Assembly: GCA_034431495.1 (NCBI GenBank)
Contig: DAOUDB010000065.1
Location: forward strand, 1 to 5,298
DNA length: 5,298 nt
Reading direction: 5' to 3'
DNA from: Roseilinea sp034431495
GTDB taxonomy: Bacteria; Chloroflexota; Anaerolineae; J036; Brachytrichaceae
The translations under genes and the position numbers were made by a program. Positions 1 to 4,811 of this stretch are shown here, piece by piece; within the stretch, counting starts at the first letter, position 1, and each line of letters starts with the position of its first letter. Below the pieces are notes generated by a model. That model had not been told where the DNA came from. It searched no databases and saw only the letters and a list, made by a program, of their open reading frames with translations.

Positions 1-1193
1 ATCAGATGCTGAAGGCGGCCTATCGGCTGAAAGGCTACGAAGGCATGCTGGCTGACTTTCACAACGCTGCGTTCATCTTCGACGAAATTCACGCCTACGA
101 GCCGCAGCGATTGGCCCTGATTGTGGAAACGCTGCGTTATCTGCGGGTGCATCATGGCGCGCAGTTCTTCATCATGTCGGCCACATTCCCCGCGCTCATC
201 CGCGCCAAACTGGATGATGCGCTTGGATCGCCAACGCTGATCGAGGCGGACCCGAATCTGTATCAGGACTTTTGCCGGCATCGCCTGCATCTGTTGTCTG
301 GCGAACTTTTCGCTCCGCGCAACTGGGCGCATGTTCTCGACGCCATCCGCGCCGATAAGACCGTGCTGGTGTGCTGCAATACCGTTGCGCGCGCGCAACA
401 GGCTGCGCAGACCATCGCGCACGACGTGCCCGACGTGGAGGTGGTGCTGCTGCACGGGCGCTTGAATGGGCGCGATCGCTTGAAGCGCGAGGAAGTCGTG
501 CGACAGGCTGCCGGCTCACACAGTCAGTCTCGTCGCAAAATAGTGCTGGTAGCGACTCAAGTGGTGGAAGTCAGTCTGGACATCGACCTGGATACTATCT
601 TCACCGACCCTGCGCCGCTGGAAGCGCTGGTGCAACGTTTCGGGCGCGTCAATCGCCGGCGGTTGCAGGCTGATCTGGCCCCGGCATACGTGTTCGATCA
701 GCCCGATACCGGTCAACGTGTGTACGACAGTGCCCTGGTGCGGGCAACGCTGGCAATCCTGGCGCGCGAGACGGGCAAGCCTGTGCAGGAGGATCGCATT
801 GGCGCATGGCTGGATGCGATTTATACGGATGCCATCCGGCGCAAGTGGCTTGCGCAATATGAACACGCTGCCACAGAGTTCGCCGAAACGCTGATTCGCG
901 AGCTGCGCCCGTTCGACAGTGACGAAGACAAAGAGTCCCTGTTCTACGACGCTTTCGACGGCGTAGATGTGCTGCCCATACGATTCCTCGACGAGTATCA
1001 CGCCCTCATAGAGTCTGAGCCGCTGCGCGCGCAGGAATTGCTCGTCTCCATCCGCAGTGGGCAGTACAAACAGATTGTGCAAGCCCGGCGGCTGCGCAGC
1101 GCCCCTGGCGCCTATCCGATCGTGGTCGATGTGCCCTACGATGACGGCGATGCCGGCCTCGGCCTGGACTTGAGCGTGATTCGCTCAGGCTGA
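1..1193 (+). CDS. cas3: CRISPR-associated helicase/nuclease Cas3, C-terminal part (5' end outside window)
   Basis: Cas3 is the ATP-dependent 3'-5' helicase and nuclease that Cascade recruits to unwind and degrade target DNA in type I CRISPR interference. The window holds only the second half. Numbering from the first Met in the window (base 6), the superfamily 2 motifs occur in order: motif II DEIH at 26-29 in FIFDEIHAY, motif III SAT at 58-60, LLHGR at 148-152, motif V near 183-194 (ATQVVEVSLDID) and motif VI QRFGRVNRR at 210-218. The DEIHAY and LVQRFGRVNR wording is typical of Cas3 rather than of general helicases. A further ~175 residues form the Cas3 C-terminal domain, ending in a tail (VPYDDGDAGLGLDLS) like that of complete family members, so the 3' end looks intact. 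Walker A and any HD nuclease domain would lie upstream and cannot be judged. cas6 follows closely on the same strand. The type I subtype cannot be settled from this fragment. Confidence 0.95.
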   Translation, partial: QMLKAAYRLKGYEGMLADFHNAAFIFDEIHAYEPQRLALIVETLRYLRVHHGAQFFIMSATFPALIRAKLDDALGSPTLIEADPNLYQDFCRHRLHLLSGELFAPRNWAHVLDAIRADKTVLVCCNTVARAQQAAQTIAHDVPDVEVVLLHGRLNGRDRLKREEVVRQAAGSHSQSRRKIVLVATQVVEVSLDIDLDTIFTDPAPLEALVQRFGRVNRRRLQADLAPAYVFDQPDTGQRVYDSALVRATLAILARETGKPVQEDRIGAWLDAIYTDAIRRKWLAQYEHAATEFAETLIRELRPFDSDEDKESLFYDAFDGVDVLPIRFLDEYHALIESEPLRAQELLVSIRSGQYKQIVQARRLRSAPGAYPIVVDVPYDDGDAGLGLDLSVIRSG

Positions 1194-1218
1194 CGCCGTC
1201 AATCCCTTTGATCCGCAT

Positions 1219-1224
1219 GGAGGA
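1219..1224 (+). promoter_or_regulatory. Ribosome binding site deciding the cas6 start
   Basis: GGAGGA lies 7 bases before GTG at 1232. This supports GTG 1232 over the upstream in-frame TTG 1208 and ATG 1217. ATG 1217 overlaps the Shine-Dalgarno sequence itself. Confidence 0.75.
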
Positions 1225-1231
1225 TACTTGC

Positions 1232-2266
1232 GTGTCTGCTGAATCTTTCCCGCTTCCTTTCACCGCCCACCGGCTGCGTTTCGAGCTGGTGGCCCGCGAC
1301 CCGCTCGCGCTGGCTGCCCACACCGGCAGCGCGCTGCGCGGCATGCTGTATCGCGCGCTGATGGGCCTGACCGGCCCCGTGCACCACGCCGGCTCGCAAC
1401 ATCTCGAATTCCTGCCCAACGACCCCGTGCGCTTTCTGATGGCCACTCTCGACGATGACAGCGCGCGCGGCCAGGATGTGCCCCGGCCCTACACCATCGA
1501 GCCGCCCGTGTGGGCCGACCTGCTCTCTGGCGGCAGCGTCGATTCGCGCGGCGAGATCACGCTCCCGCCCGGCAGTGCATTTGTGTTTGGCCTGACCTTG
1601 TACGCGCGGGCGATGGAGCTTTTCCCCTACGTCATCCTGGCGCTGAAGCGCGCCGAGGCAGCCGGCCTGGGGCGCGGGCGGGGCCGCTTCGAGCTGGCCC
1701 GGGTGTGGGCCGAGAATCCCTTCACCGGCCAGACGCAGGCCGTGTATGTAGCCGGCGATCAACTGGTGCGCGTGCCCGATCTGCCCATTACCCATGCGCA
1801 CGTGATGGCCATGCCTCAGCCGGCCGGCCGGGCGCTCTCGCTGGCTTTTCTCACGCCCGCCACGCTGCGCGCCAACAAACAGCCGCTGCTCGCCCCGCAG
1901 TTCAACGTTCTCATTCACCGGCTGATCGAGCGGCTGAGTGAGTTGAGCCAGTATGCCGGCTCGCAGGCCGGCCCGGCTGTGTTGCCGTGTCTGCCGGCCA
2001 CGCGCGAGGAGAAGAACGACCTGTTGCGCCGCGCCGACGCCGTGCGCGTCTCTCTCGACAACACGCGCTGGGTGTCGCTGAACGGTTACAGCGCGCGCCA
2101 GCAGGCCCCCACCGGCTTGAGCGGGTTTGCCGGTCAGGTGACATTCGAGGCAGATACCGCCGGCGATTTTGCCCCTTTTGTGCCGCTGCTGCGCTGGGGT
2201 GAAATCGCGCACGTGGGCAAGCACACGGTCAAGGGCAATGGACTCTTTCGGATTTTGGATTTGTGA
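1232..2266 (+). CDS. cas6: Cas6-family CRISPR pre-crRNA endoribonuclease
   Basis: Cas6 cuts CRISPR repeat RNA to release mature crRNAs for Cascade or type III complexes. The 344-residue product has the architecture of the Cas6 group with the conserved C-terminal domain (Pfam CRISPR_Cas6, formerly DUF2276). The N-terminal part is RAMP-like (HRLRFELVARDPL near 13-25, then a GSALRGMLYRALMG helix). A glycine/arginine-rich GLGRGRGRFEL segment lies around 145-155. The C-terminal hallmark is GLSGFAGQVTF (about 295-305) followed by GEIAHVGKHTVKGNGLF (about 323-339), the family's closing glycine-rich hairpin. The catalytic residue cannot be assigned by eye; His residues in the closing hairpin are candidates only. 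The start is GTG 1232 because of the well-placed GGAGGA. It lies 38 bp after the cas3 stop with no visible terminator, so co-transcription with cas3 is likely. It converges on the AAA-Csx3 gene downstream. Confidence 0.9.
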   Translation: MSAESFPLPFTAHRLRFELVARDPLALAAHTGSALRGMLYRALMGLTGPVHHAGSQHLEFLPNDPVRFLMATLDDDSARGQDVPRPYTIEPPVWADLLSGGSVDSRGEITLPPGSAFVFGLTLYARAMELFPYVILALKRAEAAGLGRGRGRFELARVWAENPFTGQTQAVYVAGDQLVRVPDLPITHAHVMAMPQPAGRALSLAFLTPATLRANKQPLLAPQFNVLIHRLIERLSELSQYAGSQAGPAVLPCLPATREEKNDLLRRADAVRVSLDNTRWVSLNGYSARQQAPTGLSGFAGQVTFEADTAGDFAPFVPLLRWGEIAHVGKHTVKGNGLFRILDL

Positions 2267-2281
2267 TTCAGGGATTCAGGG
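2266..2281. repeat. 8-bp tandem duplication at the convergent gene ends
   Basis: ATTCAGGG occurs twice in direct succession (2266-2273 and 2274-2281). The first copy starts on the last base of the cas6 TGA. The second contains the stop codon of the minus-strand gene (TCA at 2276-2278). The duplication therefore provides a spare stop for the minus-strand gene. No hairpin terminator separates the two convergent genes. Confidence 0.8.
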
Positions 2282-3424
2282 TTGGGGTTGCCAGGCTTCT
2301 ACGCCGGCGCACGAACGGTAGGCGGCAACAATGCCGGCGGTCAGCCACTGCGGCAGCTTGCCGCCGTCCGGCCCGCCTACAACTACCCGCCGCTCTGGCG
2401 CGATCCAGGGTAGCCGCAAGTTCAGCAGCGCCTCATAGTCGAGATACAGGTCTTTGCCGCGCACGATCAACGTGGTGGTGTCGGGCGCGTTCTCGACCGC
2501 CTCGATCATCAGATCGGGGTGTTCGAGATAGGAGAGGTCGCCCGGCGCACATACCTTCGGCTGTAGCGCCTTCAACCAGCCCAGGCGCACGTCGAACTGC
2601 CAGTGCACGTTGCGTTGCGCGGCAATGGCAGCCACCAGGCGAATTGGCGCGCGGCCATACAGCGCGATGGGTCTATCGGCCGGGATCAAGGCCAGCGCGG
2701 GCGCAATATCGTCGTCGAGCTGAAAACGGCCGGATGGATCGCCAGGGTGCAGTGCGCGGTGCAGGTCGCGGAAGTGCGCCACATGAACGCCGGCAGAACA
2801 AGGTGTGCCGGCCTGAAATGGCGCGCGCGAGAGATGGATGCGCAACACTTCGTCCTCGGTGAAGGGCGCGAACAGACTTGCCACTCGCTCGACCAGCGCC
2901 TCGAACAGGCCGCCGGGCGCCGGCGCTTGGCGGTCGAGGCCGTTGACCGCGCCGATGAGCGGGCTGTTGGCGTCGTGCGCGTCGGTTTCAAGCGGTGGCA
3001 GCGCGTCAAGCGTGGAGCGCAGATTGGCGAGCAGCAGCAAATTGTGCGCCTGTGTCATCTCGACCCAGCGAGTGCGATCTTCGTCTTTGGCGGCGATCAC
3101 AATGGCGTGGGTGCACTGGTCGAAGATGGCTTGCTGCTCTGGCGTGGGTTTGCCTCCCACATCGACCAGCAGGGGCAGTGTGCGCTGCGCGACATCGCGG
3201 CAGGTCACATCGACCCAATGCTGTGTCCAGTTGCCTTTGAAGCGCACTGGTTGCACGGCGGCATTCTGCAACTCGTGTGTCCAGTCGCCTTCGCCGTCGG
3301 GCGCGGCGCGCAACAGGTAGTGTGCGATCTGTCGCCGGCGCAGAGCCTGGCTGACGCTATAGGCCAGTGTGCTTTTGCCAGAGTGCGGCGGGCCGCCAAT
3401 CAGAATAGCCGGGAATGAGTTCAT
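2276..3424 (-). CDS. csx3: P-loop ATPase fused to Csx3-like domain(s) (Csx3-AAA type CRISPR ancillary protein)
   Basis: Csx3 proteins are type III CRISPR ancillaries; the Archaeoglobus member (Crn3) degrades the messenger cyclic tetra-adenylate. Larger forms fused to an ATPase domain are known. This 382-residue protein starts with an ATPase: Walker A GGPPHSGKS at 10-18 and a Walker B-like LPLLVDVGG at 83-91. The Csx3-like part is C-terminal. IALYGRAPIRL (253-263) followed by FDVRLG (277-282) matches the pattern GRGPIWL...DPRLG that I recall for Csx3, keeping the Asp and Arg. A second stretch from about 318, with LPWIAPERRVVVGG and LPQWL, resembles the same fold but lacks the histidine-rich HKYHH-type segment and ends early. 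There is no signal peptide or membrane segment, so it is cytosolic. The start at 3424 gives the N-terminus expected for the family (MNSFPAILIGG) but has no Shine-Dalgarno. An in-frame ATG at 3454, ten codons upstream, has AGGCGAG just before it and is a fair alternative. Divergent from the CARF-HTH gene. Confidence 0.85.
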   Translation of the reverse strand: MNSFPAILIGGPPHSGKSTLAYSVSQALRRRQIAHYLLRAAPDGEGDWTHELQNAAVQPVRFKGNWTQHWVDVTCRDVAQRTLPLLVDVGGKPTPEQQAIFDQCTHAIVIAAKDEDRTRWVEMTQAHNLLLLANLRSTLDALPPLETDAHDANSPLIGAVNGLDRQAPAPGGLFEALVERVASLFAPFTEDEVLRIHLSRAPFQAGTPCSAGVHVAHFRDLHRALHPGDPSGRFQLDDDIAPALALIPADRPIALYGRAPIRLVAAIAAQRNVHWQFDVRLGWLKALQPKVCAPGDLSYLEHPDLMIEAVENAPDTTTLIVRGKDLYLDYEALLNLRLPWIAPERRVVVGGPDGGKLPQWLTAGIVAAYRSCAGVEAWQPQP

Positions 3425-3473
3425 ATAACCGTAGCAATTCCAGTGATGCCACATGATACTCGCCTGTGTGAAG

Positions 3474-3501
3474 TTGCGCGGAAGCGCGAATGGAATAGAA
3501 T
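3474..3501 (+). promoter_or_regulatory. Candidate sigma-70-type promoter for the CARF-HTH gene
   Basis: TTGCGC (3474-3479) and TAGAAT (3496-3501) are separated by 16 bp. They would start transcription near 3508, about 25 bases before the TTG start codon. The -35 box overlaps the GCGC dyad, a position where a bound regulator would block or assist polymerase. Short consensus matches like this also occur by chance. Confidence 0.4.
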
Positions 3502-3520
3502 CTTTGTGCGACGAATCAAC

Positions 3521-3526
3521 AGGGGG
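3521..3526 (+). promoter_or_regulatory. Ribosome binding site supporting a TTG start
   Basis: AGGGGG lies 7 bases before TTG 3534. It supports this rare start codon for the CARF-HTH gene. The next in-frame candidate, GTG 3543, would be 16 bases from it. Confidence 0.65.
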
Positions 3527-3533
3527 TTGACAT

Positions 3534-4478
3534 TTGTCTCCGGTGTCACATCCAGCGCCATCTGCATTGATCGCAACCCTGGGCGGCAAGCCACAGGTGG
3601 TGACGTTTGCGCTGGATGCGCTGCTGGCGGCCGGCGTTCGGGTTCAACGTGTGTGTGTGGTGCACCTGTCTGCCCAGGATCCCCGTATTCAACAATCCCT
3701 GGACAAATTGCAGGCGGATCTGCGCGTGACCTATGGCAAATCGGCGCCGCGCTTCGAGTCGGTGCCCATCCATGCCCCGCCGCCCGCCGCACAGGGCACG
3801 TATGCGGCTATCAAAGGCCGGCCCATCGACTCGATCGACGATCCCGCCGCGCCTGAGGCGATCTGGATGACGTTGCATCGGTTGATCGGCACACTGCGTG
3901 CGGAGGGCTATGGCATCCATCTGTGCATGACAGGCGGGCCGCGTCTGATTGCGCTGCAAGCGTTGTCGGCGGCGACGGTGCTGCTGACGCCGCAGGATCG
4001 CTGCTGGCATCTGTACACGCCGCCGGCCCTGCGCGAGGCAGCCGGCGAAGGGGAGATCATGCACGTGACAGAGCCAGCCTCCGCAGCGGGAGGCGTGTCC
4101 CTGATCCCGGTGCCGGTGTTGCCGCTGGGGTTGTTCATTCCGGGTCTGCAACAGGCGGCGCTGCAATCGCCCGATCAGATTCTGTCTGCCGGCCGGCAGT
4201 GGTTGTCGGCGCAGGACGAGCAGCGCTGCCGGCAGGTGATGCGCCGGCTGACGCCGCGCCAGCGCGCCGTGCTGCGCGAATTCGCCCGCCCCGGCGCGCA
4301 GGCGGCTGCGGTGGCAAAGCGCCTGCACGTGGCGGTGACGACGGTCAACTCGCATCAACAGGTGATCCGGCAGGAGTGCCGCGCGGCGTGGAACTTGCAG
4401 CCGACGGACAAGGTGGACGCTCAGTTTGTGCGCGAGCATTTTGGGCCGTTGCCAGATCATTTCTGGGAAGGATGGTAG
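3534..4478 (+). CDS. CARF-domain (NE0113-like) protein with C-terminal LuxR-type HTH, probable CRISPR-linked regulator
   Basis: The 314-residue protein has two parts. Residues 11 to about 163 form a Rossmann-like CARF domain of the NE0113 family (Pfam Cas_NE0113): ALIATLGGKPQVVTFALDAL at 11-30, PIDSIDDP at 97-104, and a MTGGPRLI loop at 132-139 followed by DRCWHLY. CARF domains bind cyclic oligoadenylates; some relatives are ring nucleases that destroy them. Residues 239-290 form a LuxR/GerE-type DNA-binding domain: LTPRQRAVLREF, then the recognition-helix region AVAKRLHVAVTTVNSH. A proline-rich linker (IPVPVLPLG, 191-199) lies between. This points to a ligand-responsive transcription factor. 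In the ligand loops, the usual LGTSPQ-like motif is LGGKPQ, and the GGRK-like motif is GGPR, so the Ser/Thr and Lys associated with ring cleavage are absent. This favours sensing over hydrolysis (inference). The TTG start is supported by AGGGGG. The likely target is the divergent region just upstream. Confidence 0.85.
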   Translation: MSPVSHPAPSALIATLGGKPQVVTFALDALLAAGVRVQRVCVVHLSAQDPRIQQSLDKLQADLRVTYGKSAPRFESVPIHAPPPAAQGTYAAIKGRPIDSIDDPAAPEAIWMTLHRLIGTLRAEGYGIHLCMTGGPRLIALQALSAATVLLTPQDRCWHLYTPPALREAAGEGEIMHVTEPASAAGGVSLIPVPVLPLGLFIPGLQQAALQSPDQILSAGRQWLSAQDEQRCRQVMRRLTPRQRAVLREFARPGAQAAAVAKRLHVAVTTVNSHQQVIRQECRAAWNLQPTDKVDAQFVREHFGPLPDHFWEGW

Positions 4479-4507
4479 TGGATGTGGCCGGCGGTTGCAT
4501 CCACATC
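4478..4507 (+). terminator. Possible weak hairpin after the CARF-HTH gene
   Basis: GATGTGG (4481-4487) can pair with CCACATC (4501-4507) across a 13-base loop. In the alternative register GTGGATG (4478-4484) pairs with CATCCAC (4498-4504). It sits directly on the stop codon, but no T-run follows, so it is not a standard intrinsic terminator. It may be a transcript-end or pausing structure, or chance. Confidence 0.3.
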
Positions 4508-4666
4508 GCTGAGGAGAAATTTCGTCGTGCGTGATGAGGCGTCATGGCAGCCGGCGCAGTAGGATGGCCGGCGGATGTGGATGAATGCATGATGAAAAGG
4601 GCCGGCTCCATGAAGGGCCGGCGGGCACAACAGGAGGCAGCGCGGATGCGATCCGCCTGAGAGACG
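4479..4666. other. Gene-free stretch with GCCGGC clusters and short direct repeats
   Basis: No credible gene was found in these 188 bases. GCCGGC occurs five times. TGGCCGGCGG is repeated at 4485-4494 and 4565-4574, GGATGTGG at 4480-4487 and 4573-4580, and AAGGGCCGGC twice at about 4597-4606 and 4613-4622. A perfect 6-bp dyad GCGGAT-GCG-ATCCGC lies at 4642-4656. No recognisable CRISPR repeat, tRNA or riboswitch is present. Confidence 0.6.
4646..4660 (+). other. Four-codon ORF with strong Shine-Dalgarno (possible leader/coupling ORF)
   Basis: AGGAGG at 4632-4637 is the best Shine-Dalgarno in this part of the window. It sits 8 bases before ATG 4646, which opens M-R-S-A-stop. The stop (4658-4660) is 6 bases before ATG 4667 and in the same frame. 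It could couple translation to the next ORF. Alternatively the TGA may be a nonsense mutation near the true start of the secreted protein gene. The start codon lies inside the 4642-4656 dyad, so folding would affect its access. Confidence 0.3.
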
Positions 4667-4811
4667 ATGACAAGGGGAATGAGCAGGATGGTTGGGGTAG
4701 CGATGGTCGCAGTGGCGATTGTGGCCGGCAATGCGCAGAATGTGTATGGGCGCGCCACGCCTGGCGTAGTCGAGACTGCGCCGGCGGCGCAACTGCGCGA
4801 TGGCAACTATG
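4667..4811 (+). pseudogene. Signal-peptide-encoding 5' part of the secreted repeat protein, out of frame with its body
   Basis: This frame encodes a classical secretion signal: a short n-region with arginines (MTRGMSRM), a hydrophobic core VGVAMVAVAIVA (about residues 9-20) and a likely cleavage site after AGNA. An Ala/Pro-rich linker (TPGVVETAPAAQ) follows, running to DGNYA. Past about 4811 the frame loses the repeat domain and reaches a stop at 4931-4933. The repeat domain continues from 4812 in the frame one base further on. The simplest reading is a single-base insertion near 4800-4811, from mutation or sequencing error; programmed +1 frameshifting is possible but no known slippery site is visible. 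ATG 4667 has only GAGAG before it. ATG 4688, 9 bases after AAGGGGA, is an alternative but would drop the basic n-region. Confidence 0.6.

Larger units (their letters stand above)
3425..3533. promoter_or_regulatory. Divergent intergenic control region
   Basis: About 110 bp (80 bp if the minus gene starts at 3454) separates the divergent AAA-Csx3 and CARF-HTH genes and must hold both promoters. For the minus strand a weak -35-like TTGATT (3519-3514) and TATTCC (3497-3492), 16 bp apart, can be drawn. They overlap the better plus-strand promoter. The small dyad GCGC-GGAA-GCGC (3476-3487) is the only compact symmetric element seen and could be an operator. ATTCCA (3437-3442) and TGGAAT (3491-3496) form a spaced inverted pair. 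None of these sites is strong enough to claim alone. Confidence 0.45.

Noticed and set aside
1199..2224. Long open frame on the minus strand opposite cas6 (341 codons)
   Set aside because: Antisense shadow caused by high GC content. The product is rich in Arg/Gly/His/Ala with no recognisable domain, while the plus strand encodes a clear Cas6.
2603..3418. Long plus-strand open frame opposite the AAA-Csx3 gene (271 codons)
   Set aside because: Shadow frame. The minus strand has Walker A, Walker B and Csx3-like motifs.
3425..3589. N-terminal extension of the AAA-Csx3 frame up to 3589
   Set aside because: The extra 55 residues precede the usual N-terminus, overlap the divergent CARF gene start and its ribosome binding site, and have no domain features. 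Only the ten-codon extension to 3454 is kept as an alternative.
3546..4460. Minus-strand open frame opposite the CARF-HTH gene (304 codons)
   Set aside because: Low-complexity Arg/His/Gln-rich shadow. The plus strand carries the CARF and HTH motifs and a Shine-Dalgarno.
4527..4562. Eleven-codon ORF from GTG 4527 preceded by GAGGAG
   Set aside because: Too short, with no sequence feature. The Shine-Dalgarno match is 10 bases away and could be chance in this purine-rich patch.
4479..4666. Possible CRISPR array or repeat unit in the gene-free stretch
   Set aside because: The repeated strings are only 8-10 bases, irregularly spaced, and mostly built around the ubiquitous GCCGGC. There is no 25-40 base repeat with regular spacers.
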